Source of the DNA: Saccharopolyspora flava | GTDB lineage: Bacteria; Actinomycetota; Actinomycetes; Mycobacteriales; Pseudonocardiaceae | Direction of reading: 5' to 3' | Assembly (NCBI RefSeq): GCF_900116135.1 | Contig: NZ_FOZX01000001.1 | Location: forward strand, 124,001-188,000 | DNA: 64,000 nucleotides | Shown: positions 48,849 to 56,590 of the stretch, piece by piece | Numbering within the stretch: the first letter of the stretch is position 1 | Layout: every line of letters starts with the position of its first letter | Notes under the pieces: generated by a model | Told to the model about the DNA's origin: nothing | The model's database searches: none | What the model saw: the letters and a program-made list of their open reading frames with translations, nothing else | Translations under genes and position numbers: made by a program

Positions 48849-50314
48849 ACAGCCCTAGGACGGTCGAGCCCGCGCAGCTGCCCACCGAGGCGGGTGATCT
48901 GCTGGCGGCCGGTTTCCGGGTGGCGCTGGTGGCGGGCCACGACGACGGCGACCGGCTGCGCGCGGTGTACCTGTTCACCGCGGCGGGCCCGGACCGCCGG
49001 ATCGAGCTGCACGTGCCCCTGGAACGGGAGAACCCGCAGGTCCCGAGCCTGGCCGGGATGTCGTTCGCCGCGGGCAGGTTCGAGCGCGAGATGCGCGACC
49101 TGTTCGGCATCGTGCCCACCGATCACCCGCTGCCGCGCAGGCTGGTGCGGCACTTCCACTGGCCGCAGGGCTGGTACCCGATGCTCGCCGACGCCGGGGA
49201 TCCGCCGGAGTTCGGGGACGTCGCCGGTCCGTACCCGTTCCGCAGCGTCGAAGGGCCCGGGGTGTACGAGATCCCGGTTGGCCCGGTGCACGCCGGGATG
49301 ATCGAGCCGGGGCACTTCCGGTTCTCGGTGGTGGGCGAGACGATCCTGAACCTCAAGGCCCGCCTCTGGTTCGTCCACAGAGGACTGGAGAAGCTGTTCC
49401 AGTCTCGCCGCCCGGAGCGGGCGCTGGAGCTGGCCGAGCGGGTCAGCGGCGACACCACCGTCGGGCACGCGCTGGCGTTCTGCCTGGCCGTCGAGGACGC
49501 GCTGGGGGTGGAGGTCCCGCAGGGCGCGCAGCGGACCCGCGCGGTGCTGCTGGAGCTGGAGCGGCTCTACAACCACGTCACCGATCTGGGCGCGCTGTGC
49601 AACGACGTCGGCCACGGGATCCTCAACGCGCACGCGCAACGCGTCCGGGAGCGGTTGCTGCGCCTCAACGACGCCGCGACCGGGCACCGGTTGCTGCGCG
49701 GCGCGGTCGTCGTCGGCGGGGTCGCCCCGGTGTCGCTGCCCGATCCCGCCGAGCTCGCCGAGATCGCCGCCGACGTCGCCGAGATCGTCGAGCTCGCGCT
49801 GGGGCACACGGTGGTGCGCGACCGGTTCACCGGCACCGCCGTGCTCACCGCGGAGCAGGCCTTCGACCTAAGGACGCTCGGCTGCGTGGCCCGCGCCAGC
49901 GGGCACGACGTCGACGCCCGCCACGACCACCCGTTCCTGGCCGAGGAGCGGCCGCGCGCCCGGCACGCCGTCGTCGACGGCGACGTGCTGTCGCGGTTCC
50001 AGGTCCGCGCCACCGAGTTCGCCGACTCCGTCGACCTCATCACCCGACTCCTCCCGGGATGCGGGTTCACGCAGGTCCCGCTGCCGGAGACCCCCGAGCC
50101 GCGCTCGGGCACCGGCCTCGTCGAGGGCTGGCGGGGCACGATCGCGCACCGCGTCGAGCTCGACCGCGACGGCGTGCTGACCCGGGTGAAGATCGTCGAC
50201 CCGAGCTTCTTCAACTGGCCCGCGCTCCCGGTCGCGCTGACCGACACGATCGTCCCGGACTTCCCGCTGACCAACAAGAGCTTCAACCTCTCCTACGCGG
50301 GCAACGACCTCTGA
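48845..50314 (+). CDS. hycE: HycE/NuoCD-like large subunit lacking [NiFe] ligands (Rv0087-like)
   Basis: 489 residues. The N-terminal NuoC-like part (about 1-120, FEREMRDLFGIVPTDHPLPRRLVRHF) is fused to a NuoD/HycE-like large subunit. In place of the two CxxC motifs that bind nickel-iron, the sequence reads RVSGDTTVGHALAF and, at the C-terminus, VDPSFFNWPAL, so no hydrogenase metal centre can form. The His in GHALAF and the HycE-like fold motifs remain. The complex is therefore more like an ion-pumping module of unknown electron donor. Last gene of the operon; cassette C follows. Confidence 0.88.
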   Translation: MNSPRTVEPAQLPTEAGDLLAAGFRVALVAGHDDGDRLRAVYLFTAAGPDRRIELHVPLERENPQVPSLAGMSFAAGRFEREMRDLFGIVPTDHPLPRRLVRHFHWPQGWYPMLADAGDPPEFGDVAGPYPFRSVEGPGVYEIPVGPVHAGMIEPGHFRFSVVGETILNLKARLWFVHRGLEKLFQSRRPERALELAERVSGDTTVGHALAFCLAVEDALGVEVPQGAQRTRAVLLELERLYNHVTDLGALCNDVGHGILNAHAQRVRERLLRLNDAATGHRLLRGAVVVGGVAPVSLPDPAELAEIAADVAEIVELALGHTVVRDRFTGTAVLTAEQAFDLRTLGCVARASGHDVDARHDHPFLAEERPRARHAVVDGDVLSRFQVRATEFADSVDLITRLLPGCGFTQVPLPETPEPRSGTGLVEGWRGTIAHRVELDRDGVLTRVKIVDPSFFNWPALPVALTDTIVPDFPLTNKSFNLSYAGNDL

Positions 50315-50436
50315 CCCACCACCTCGGGTGTCACAGTCCGCAGGAACGAGGGAATCACGAGCAGCACGGCCAGGGCGAAGACGACGAAAGCCGCGCCGCG
50401 CGGGGGTTCGGGAGGGGATCGGTAAACGCGACCCAC
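50293..50436 (-). pseudogene. Possible 3' remnant of a membrane-protein gene
   Basis: On the minus strand this stretch reads as good codons ending in a membrane segment and tail (RGAAFVVFALAVLLVIPSFL, then RTVTPEVVGQRSLPA, stop at 50293-50295). Its 5' side runs straight into the repeat sequence of cassette C, so it may be the end of a transporter gene cut off by the cassette. It is short, so chance cannot be excluded. Confidence 0.3.
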
Positions 50437-51028
50437 TACGGGTACGTTTCGCAACGGACGCGACCAAGACGACCCAAGCTTTGGTAGAGGCGACCCACTA
50501 CGGGTACGTTTCGAAAGGCAGGGGAAATTTCGTTTGAAATTGGCGGACCGCGTGACGTGAGGAAACCGCGAAACGAAGCCAATTTCGGACGAAATTGCCC
50601 CTCCGCACCTACCCGAAGCACCCCGCGAAGCGCTCCCAAGACGACCCCCGAGGGGACGGGACAGTTTTCATGAAAACTGTCACTCCACCCACACGACGGG
50701 ACCCCAAAATCCCAGCTCAGCCACCTCGAGTGCTGGGAGTCCCCTCCACGGAGAGACCCCGTGGGGTGGGGAAGTTTTCATGAAAACTGTCACCACCCCC
50801 ACGGGGTTCTTCGGGATCGCTTCGCGGGGTCGAGCTGCTTGCGTGCGGAGTGGCAATTTCTCCAGAAATTGTCTTCGTCTTTGGGTTTTCTCGCGTTGTG
50901 GGGTCTGCCAATTTCAGAAGAAATTGCCACTGCCTATCGAAACGTACCCGTAGTGGGTCGCCTCTACCAAAGCTTGGGTCGTCTTGGTCGCGTCCGTTGC
51001 GAAACGTACCCGTAGTGGGTCGCGTTTA
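50420..51028. repeat. Inverted-repeat cassette C
   Basis: The shortest cassette, with the clearest symmetry. Arms 50423-50514 and 50937-51028 are exact reverse complements over 92 bp and hold one and a half 62-bp units each. Inside lie AATTTC-N4-GAAATT palindromes with loops GTTT and GGAC on the left and TCCA and AGAA on the right, and CATG palindromes at 50660-50681 and 50773-50788. It lies between the convergent hycE-like and MFS genes. Confidence 0.92.
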
Positions 51029-51067
51029 CAGCGCTTCCAGCGGTGGCTGGCCGCTGTGCTCGGGTGA

Positions 51068-52414
51068 TCACACGGGTTCGGGGGTCTGCTGGTGGAGTTT
51101 TCGGGTGGCGGGGCCGAAGATCGCGAGGGCGAGGGCGCCGGTGATCCAGGTGCCTGCGATGAAGTAGAAGACCGTCATGTAGCCGAATCCGCTGTAGAGG
51201 GCGGCGATGATGAGCGGGCCGGCGGCGTTGGACAGCCGGCCGATGCCGTAGGAGATCGAGGTGCCCAGCGAGCGGCCGCGGGTGTCGAACAGCTCCGGCG
51301 AGTAGGCATAGGCCAGGGCCGTGTAGCCGCGCTCGAACAGGTTCACCATGAACCCGAACACCACGACCATCACCGGCACGAACGTCAGCCCGTACAGCAG
51401 GCCGGAACCAGCGATGACCAGGCCGAACAGCACCAGGCACCACTTGCGCTCGAAGCGGTCGGTGACCAGCGCGGCCAGCAGCGATCCCAGCGGCGCGCCG
51501 ACGGTGGTCAGGGCGACGAAGAAGATGGAGTCCTCGACGCTGACGCCTTCGGCGGCCAGCAGCGTCGGGGCCCACGAGGAGAACCCGAAGAAGCCGATGG
51601 TCTGGGTGATCCACAGGACCGACAGCAGGATCGTCGGGAACAGGAACCGCTTCTCCTTGAGCATCCGCAGACCGGGCTTGGCGGTGGGTTCGGTCTCGAC
51701 GGGTGCCGCGGCGGCGGGCAGCTCGCCGTGCTCGGCGGTGACCTCGGCCTCCAGCCCGCGCAGCACGGTCTCGGCCTCGTCGTGCCGGCCGCGGGACTCC
51801 AGCCACTGCGGTGATTCGGCCAGCCGGCGCAGGAACAGCAGGAACAGCACGCCCAGCGCGCCCCACAGGTACACCAGGCGCCAGGTCTGCTCGCCGAGCG
51901 GCACCACCAGGGACGCGATGAGGTTGGTGGCGGGCGTGCCGCAGATGCCGATCACGATGACGTAGGCCTGGTATTTGCCGCGCTGGGCCTTCGGGAACAT
52001 CTCGTTGAGGTAGACCACCGCCACCACGGTCATCGCCGACAGGCCCGCGCTGGTCAGCACGCGGAACACGCCCATCGACAGCATGTCCCAGGCGAACACG
52101 GTGGCCAGCGACCACACCGAGAACCACATCGTGGTCAGCGTCAGCGTCCGCTTGCGGCCGAGCCGGTCCGCGAGCGCACCGGCCACCACCGAGCCGAGGA
52201 ACATGCCCACGAACGACAGCGAGGTCACGTAGGCGATGTGGCTGACGTCGGATCCCCACTGCACGCGCACCTTGGGCGCGGTGATGGCGAAGGTGTTGAT
52301 GTCGGCGAACTCGAAGAAGTAGGCGAACGCCAGGGCGCCGATCGTGATCTTGTGGAACTTCGAGATCGGCAGCCGGTCGAGCCGGTTGGCCGAGTTCGTG
52401 GCGGAGTGCGGCAC
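51068..52414 (-). CDS. MFS transporter, probably aromatic-acid or dicarboxylate uptake
   Basis: 448 residues, 12 membrane helices, with motif A GALADRLGRKRTL after TM2, VYLNEMFPKAQRGKY after TM4, and RLAESPQWLESRGRHDEAE in the central loop, the pattern of the sugar-porter/AAHS group. It is the last gene of the minus-strand operon with LigI, LigK, LigJ and PrpF/LigU homologues, so an aromatic acid such as protocatechuate or gallate, or a pathway intermediate, is the likely cargo. RBS-like GGGGGAAGG is near the start. Confidence 0.88.
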   Translation of the reverse strand: MPHSATNSANRLDRLPISKFHKITIGALAFAYFFEFADINTFAITAPKVRVQWGSDVSHIAYVTSLSFVGMFLGSVVAGALADRLGRKRTLTLTTMWFSVWSLATVFAWDMLSMGVFRVLTSAGLSAMTVVAVVYLNEMFPKAQRGKYQAYVIVIGICGTPATNLIASLVVPLGEQTWRLVYLWGALGVLFLLFLRRLAESPQWLESRGRHDEAETVLRGLEAEVTAEHGELPAAAAPVETEPTAKPGLRMLKEKRFLFPTILLSVLWITQTIGFFGFSSWAPTLLAAEGVSVEDSIFFVALTTVGAPLGSLLAALVTDRFERKWCLVLFGLVIAGSGLLYGLTFVPVMVVVFGFMVNLFERGYTALAYAYSPELFDTRGRSLGTSISYGIGRLSNAAGPLIIAALYSGFGYMTVFYFIAGTWITGALALAIFGPATRKLHQQTPEPV

Positions 52415-52441
52415 TGCGGTCTCCTGGGGGAAGGGCGTCGC

Positions 52442-53353
52442 TCAGGCCTCGTCGGGCCAGTACAGGCGCATCGGGTTGTCCACGAGCAGCGCGCGTTGCC
52501 GCTCGGCGGTGACGGCGATGTGCCGGACGTGGTCCAGCAGCAGGCCGTCGTCGGGCATGTGGTCGGTGAGGTTCGGGTGCGGCCAGTCGGTTCCCCACAG
52601 CACGCGGTCGGGGAAGGTCTCCACGACGCGGCGGGCGAAGGGAACGACGTCGGTGTAGGCGTGCTGCTGGCCGTCGAGCGCGCGCGGCCCGGTCCGGGTG
52701 AGGCGCTCGGGGCAGGAGACCTTGACCCAGGCGCCGGTGTCGGCGACGAAGTCGAGGAATCCGGTGAACTCGGGTCCTTCGGGGTCGCGGCTCACGTCGG
52801 GCCTGCCCATGTGGTCGATGACCAGCGGCACCGGCAGCGAGGCGAAGAAGTCGCGCAGCTCGGGCAGGTCGGGGGCCTCGAAGTAGAGGACGACGTGCCA
52901 GCCCAGCGGGGCGATCTTGGCGGCGATGGTGCGCAGCGCCTCGGTCGGGGCGGCGTCGACGAGCCGCTTGACGAAGTTGAACCGCACGCCCCGAACTCCG
53001 GCGGCGTGCAGGCGTTCCAGCTCCTGCTCGCTGACGTCGGGGTCCACTGTGGCCACTCCGCGCGCCCGGCCGCCGGAGGACTCCAGGGCGTCCACGAGGG
53101 CGCGGTTGTCGCTGCCGTGGCAGGTGGCCTGCACGATGACGTTGCGGGACAGGCCCAGGTGGTCGCGCAGCGCGAACAGCCGCTCCTTGCCCGCGTCGAC
53201 CGGCGTGTACTTGCGCTCGGGCGCGAACGGGAACTCCGCCGCCGGGCCGAAGACGTGGCAGTGCGCGTCGACGGCCCCGGCGGGCGGGGTGAAGGTGGGC
53301 GCGCTCGGGTTCGGGTGGAACGGCAGCCAGCCCGGGGTGACCTCAGTCGACAT
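52442..53353 (-). CDS. ligI: 2-pyrone-4,6-dicarboxylate hydrolase (LigI-like)
   Basis: 303 residues, amidohydrolase 2 family. Motifs: [10 protein letters not shown] at the first metal-type site, [21 protein letters not shown] and [11 protein letters not shown] with the catalytic Asp. LigI opens the lactone ring of 2-pyrone-4,6-dicarboxylate to oxalomesaconate in the protocatechuate 4,5-cleavage pathway and works without metal. Its ATG overlaps the ligK stop by 11 bases, inside an operon for the following pathway steps. Confidence 0.88.
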   Translation of the reverse strand: MSTEVTPGWLPFHPNPSAPTFTPPAGAVDAHCHVFGPAAEFPFAPERKYTPVDAGKERLFALRDHLGLSRNVIVQATCHGSDNRALVDALESSGGRARGVATVDPDVSEQELERLHAAGVRGVRFNFVKRLVDAAPTEALRTIAAKIAPLGWHVVLYFEAPDLPELRDFFASLPVPLVIDHMGRPDVSRDPEGPEFTGFLDFVADTGAWVKVSCPERLTRTGPRALDGQQHAYTDVVPFARRVVETFPDRVLWGTDWPHPNLTDHMPDDGLLLDHVRHIAVTAERQRALLVDNPMRLYWPDEA

Positions 53354-54026
53354 AGGTCAGCCCCGCCTCGGCGAGCTTAGGGCGCATCCCGTAGAGGTCC
53401 AGGCCGAGCTCGCCCGCCCGGAACTTCTCGCGCTTGCCGGCCTCGTTGGCCTCCCGCTTCGCGGCGGCCTCGGCGACCTCGGCGGCCTTCGCGGCGGGCA
53501 CCACGACCACGCCGTCGGTGTCGGCGACGACGACATCACCCGGGTTGACCTGCGCGTTGGCGACCACGACGGGCACGTTGACCGAGCCGAGGGTGGCCTT
53601 GACGGTGCCCTTGGCGCTGATCGCGCGGGAGAACACCGGGAAGTCCATCGCGCGCAGGTCGTCGACGTCGCGGCACCCGCCGTCGATGATCAGCCCGCGC
53701 GCGCCGCGCGCCCGCAGCGAGGTGGCCAGCAGCTCGCCGAAGAACCCGTCGGTGGATTCGGTGGTGCACCCGGCGACGACCACGTCGCCCTCGCGCACCT
53801 GCTCGGCGGCGACGTGCAGCATCCAGTTGTCGCCCGGCTGCAGCAGCACGGTGACGGCGGTGCCGCAGACCTTCGCGCCCTCGTAGACGGGGCGGATGTG
53901 GGGGCGCATCAGGCCGGTCCGGCCCATCGCCTCGTGCACCGTGGCCACCCCGAACCGGGACAGGGCCTCGACGGCCTCGCGGTCGGCGCGCTGCACGGCG
54001 GTGTGAACGACTCCGAGTTCCTGCAC
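53343..54026 (-). CDS. ligK: 4-carboxy-4-hydroxy-2-oxoadipate aldolase (LigK-like)
   Basis: 227 residues, RraA/HMG-aldolase family. Features: [13 protein letters not shown] at the front, [19 protein letters not shown], and the metal/substrate segment [31 protein letters not shown], with the GG-x-RD core. LigK splits carboxy-hydroxy-oxoadipate to pyruvate and oxaloacetate, and also decarboxylates oxaloacetate. It starts at GTG 54026 with AAGGGAA upstream. Confidence 0.9.
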   Translation of the reverse strand: MQELGVVHTAVQRADREAVEALSRFGVATVHEAMGRTGLMRPHIRPVYEGAKVCGTAVTVLLQPGDNWMLHVAAEQVREGDVVVAGCTTESTDGFFGELLATSLRARGARGLIIDGGCRDVDDLRAMDFPVFSRAISAKGTVKATLGSVNVPVVVANAQVNPGDVVVADTDGVVVVPAAKAAEVAEAAAKREANEAGKREKFRAGELGLDLYGMRPKLAEAGLTYVD

Positions 54027-54054
54027 GACGAATTCCCTTCAGCGAGAGCGGGTT

Positions 54055-55077
54055 TCAGCGACCTTGGGCGGTGAGCAGGGCGTCCAGGCGCGGGTAGACG
54101 CGGCGGGCGTTGCCCTCCTCGACGGCGGCGAGATCGGTGGCGGACAGCCCGGCGTTCTCGACGTAGCGGCGGGTGTCGTCGAAGTGGTGGCCGGTGCGCG
54201 GGTCGACGCCGCGCACGGCGCCGATCATCTCCGAGGCGAACAGCACCGACGAGCGCGGGATCACGTCCAGCAGCAGGTCGATGCCGGGCTGGTGGTAGAC
54301 GCAGGTGTCGAAGAAGACGTTGCCCAGCAGCGCCTCCTCCGGTTCGGGTTTGCCCAGCGCCTGCGCGAGACCGCGAAAACGCCCCCAGTGGTAGGGAACC
54401 GCGCCGCCGCCGTGCGGGATCACCAGCCGCAGCCCGGGGAAGTCGGCGAACAGGTCGCCCTGCAGCAGCTGCATGAACGCGGTGGTGTCGGCGTTGAGGT
54501 AGTGCGCGCCGGTGGTGTGGAAGGCCGGGTTGCAGCTGGTCGAGACGTGCACCATCGCGGGCAGGTCGAGCTCGACGAGCTTCTCCCACACCGGGTACCA
54601 GTGCCGGTCGGTCAGCGGCGGCGAGGTCCAGTGCCCGCCGGAGGGGTCGGGGTTGATGTTGACCGCGACGGCGCCGAGGTCGGCGACGCGGTCGATCTCG
54701 GCGAGCACGGTGGCCGGGTCGACGCCGGGCGACTGCGGCAGCATCGCGCCGAAGGCGAAGCGGCGCGGGTAGAGCTCGGCGACCCGGTGGCACAGGTCGT
54801 TGCAGATCCGGGCCCACGTCGAGGAGGTCTCGAAGTCGCCGATGTGGTGGGCCATGAACGAGGCGCGGGGTGAGAACACGGTGACGTCGATGCCGCGCTC
54901 GTCCATCTGCTTGAGCTGCCGGGTCTCCAGCGACTCGCGGATCTCGTCGTCGCTGATGACCGGCCCGGCCGGGTCGGGTCGCCGCGCCGGGTCGTCGAGA
55001 CCGGCGACCTGGGCGTCGCGCCAGCGGCCGAGCGGTTCCGGTGCGGTGGTGTAGTGCCCGTGGACGTCGATGATCAC
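54055..55077 (-). CDS. ligJ: 4-oxalomesaconate hydratase (LigJ-like)
   Basis: 340 residues from GTG 55077 (AAGGAGCG upstream). Amidohydrolase 2 fold: IIDVHGHYTTAP carries the first metal ligands; later VHVSTSCNPAFHTTGAHY, LRLVIPHGGGAVPYHWGRF, and FASEMIGAVRGVDPRTGHHFDD. LigJ adds water to 4-oxalomesaconate, giving the LigK substrate. It follows the prpF/ligU gene after a 236-base gap holding two CATG palindromes, and precedes ligK by 28 bases. Confidence 0.9.
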   Translation of the reverse strand: MIIDVHGHYTTAPEPLGRWRDAQVAGLDDPARRPDPAGPVISDDEIRESLETRQLKQMDERGIDVTVFSPRASFMAHHIGDFETSSTWARICNDLCHRVAELYPRRFAFGAMLPQSPGVDPATVLAEIDRVADLGAVAVNINPDPSGGHWTSPPLTDRHWYPVWEKLVELDLPAMVHVSTSCNPAFHTTGAHYLNADTTAFMQLLQGDLFADFPGLRLVIPHGGGAVPYHWGRFRGLAQALGKPEPEEALLGNVFFDTCVYHQPGIDLLLDVIPRSSVLFASEMIGAVRGVDPRTGHHFDDTRRYVENAGLSATDLAAVEEGNARRVYPRLDALLTAQGR

Positions 55078-55313
55078 GCGCAACGCTCCTTCTTCTTCTC
55101 CGATGTCACCGGTGTTCCGCTCGTCTCCTGGGGTGGGGGAAGTTTTCATGAAAACTTCCCCCACCACGTCCCCAGACCGAGGTTCCAACGACAACCCCGG
55201 ACCGGGAGAACGCGCTGGTGACGGGGCCTCCGGGACCCGTCGAGGGGACGTTTCCCCGGACGCTCCCTCCGGGTGGGTGGGGAGGGACGTTTGGTGGGTG
55301 GGGGGGGAAGTTT
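55078..55313. other. Intra-operon gap with palindromes
   Basis: 236 bases between the prpF/ligU and ligJ genes, unusually long for an operon whose other gaps are under 30 bases. It holds the 34-bp palindrome at 55132-55165, the ligJ ribosome site and G-rich runs (GGGTGGGTGGGG near 55271-55283). No gene is seen. Confidence 0.6.
55132..55165. repeat. Dispersed CATG palindrome (34 bp)
   Basis: Perfect palindrome with half-site GGTGGGGGAAGTTTTCA, containing the 16-bp core at 55141-55156. It lies inside the PrpF-Lig operon, where it could reduce or stop transcription. Confidence 0.85.
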
Positions 55314-56438
55314 TCATGAAAACTGCGCCGCCCTCGGCACGAGCACGTCGCCGGACATCAGCAACCGCGCGGTGCGCAGCAGCGCCGAGCGCACGACGCG
55401 CTGCGGGTCGTCGGGGTCCAGACCGAGGGTCACGCTGAACTCGCCGCTCGGGTGCTCGACGGACACCGTCGGCTCGGTCCCGGTGATGCCGGTGGCGACG
55501 TCGTGGGCGACGCTGCCCCGCAGCACGCAGGCGGTGGCGGCGGTGACGGCGGCCAGCACGCCGATGGACCGGTGCGCGACGCGCGGGATGAGGCTGCGGG
55601 TGCTGATGCTGCCGCCGTGCGCGGGCGGGGCGACCAGCGTCATCTTCGGGTAGTTCTTGTCGCCGACGTCGCCGAGCCCCATCGCCCGGCCGCACACCAG
55701 CCGCAGCGCCTCGACCCGGGCCTTGAGCCCGTCGTCGGCGTCGATCTCGGCGGGCGTCTCGTAGCCGGTGGCGCCGAGGCGTTCGGCGGCGACGATCACC
55801 AGCGGCTGGCCGTTGTCGATGAGCGTCACCTCGACGTCCCCGAGCCCGTCGACCTCGACGGTGTCGCGGACCCGCCCGGTGGGCAGCAGCGATCCGGCGA
55901 TCGATCCGGCGGTGTCGAGGAACCCGATCTCGATCGGCGCCGCGGTGCCGGGCACCCCGTCGATGCGGGCCCGACCCGCGTACTCCACGTGCCGCGCGCC
56001 GTCGGCTCCGGCGGGGGTGCGGACGGTGATCTCGGCGATCATGCCGGTGTTGCGGGTGAGCACCCGGGCGGTGGTGGTGTCGCCGGCGGGCTCGACGATG
56101 CCGGTTTCCAGGGCGAAGGGCAGCACGGCGGCGAGCATGTTGCCGCAATTGGCGGTGACGTCGACGGTGTCGCCGGCGGGCTGGATCTGCCCGAAGGTCC
56201 ACTCGACGTCGACGCCGGGCCGGGTGCCGGGGGCGACGATGCCGACCTTGCTGGTCAGCGGGTGGCCGCCGCCGATGCCGTCGATCTGCCGCTCGTCGGG
56301 CGAGCCGAGGGCGGCGAGCAGCACGGCGTCGCGGGCGGCGACGTCGGCGGGCAGCGCGCGCTCGTCGAAGAACGGGCCTCGCGAGGTGCCCCCTCGCATG
56401 AGCAGGCACGGGATCGCGGTCTGCGAACCGGCGGGCAT
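55314..56438 (-). CDS. PrpF-family isomerase, 4-oxalomesaconate tautomerase (LigU/GalD-like)
   Basis: 374 residues from ATG 56438 (GGGAGGGG upstream). PrpF signature: IPCLLMRGGTSRGPFF at the front, GIGGGHPLTSKVGIV, DVTANCGNMLAAVLPFALE and GDKNYPKMTLVAPP. PrpF proteins shift double bonds in tricarboxylic acids; with LigJ, LigK and LigI in the same operon, the enol/keto or double-bond isomerisation of oxalomesaconate is most likely. Its stop codon lies inside a CATG palindrome. First gene of the operon; a TTGTNNACAA operator lies upstream. Confidence 0.85.
   Translation of the reverse strand: MPAGSQTAIPCLLMRGGTSRGPFFDERALPADVAARDAVLLAALGSPDERQIDGIGGGHPLTSKVGIVAPGTRPGVDVEWTFGQIQPAGDTVDVTANCGNMLAAVLPFALETGIVEPAGDTTTARVLTRNTGMIAEITVRTPAGADGARHVEYAGRARIDGVPGTAAPIEIGFLDTAGSIAGSLLPTGRVRDTVEVDGLGDVEVTLIDNGQPLVIVAAERLGATGYETPAEIDADDGLKARVEALRLVCGRAMGLGDVGDKNYPKMTLVAPPAHGGSISTRSLIPRVAHRSIGVLAAVTAATACVLRGSVAHDVATGITGTEPTVSVEHPSGEFSVTLGLDPDDPQRVVRSALLRTARLLMSGDVLVPRAAQFS
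55319..55334. repeat. Dispersed CATG palindrome at the prpF/ligU stop codon
   Basis: Core AGTTTTCATGAAAACT; the gene's stop TGA lies within it. The upstream flank is G-rich as at 16217 and 55132, but the coding side does not match. Confidence 0.8.
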
Positions 56439-56486
56439 CGGCGCCCCTCCCTCATCTCGGTGTGCCAGCGAACCTAGACGACGACC

Positions 56487-56504
56487 AGGATTGTTCACAA
56501 TCCT
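56487..56504. promoter_or_regulatory. GntR-type operator upstream of the Lig operon
   Basis: AGGATTGT-TC-ACAATCCT, perfect 8-bp arms, about 50 bases upstream of the prpF/ligU start. Core TTGTNNACAA as in the GntR sites at 41513 and 41599. Confidence 0.7.
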
Positions 56505-56590
56505 TTCGACAAAATTCAGTGCGGATATTGCGCACCACTTCTGGGCGGCCGCGACCCATCGGCGCCGCACGGGCAGCTACCGTTCAGGGG

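Noticed and set aside
48845-50314. Functional [NiFe] hydrogenase
   Set aside because: Both CxxC ligand pairs are replaced (RVSGDTT and DPSFFNW), so nickel-iron cannot be bound.
54055-56409. Single 784-residue protein covering ligJ and the region upstream
   Set aside because: The upstream part is an out-of-frame reading of the prpF/ligU gene; ligJ has its own GTG start with AAGGAGCG.
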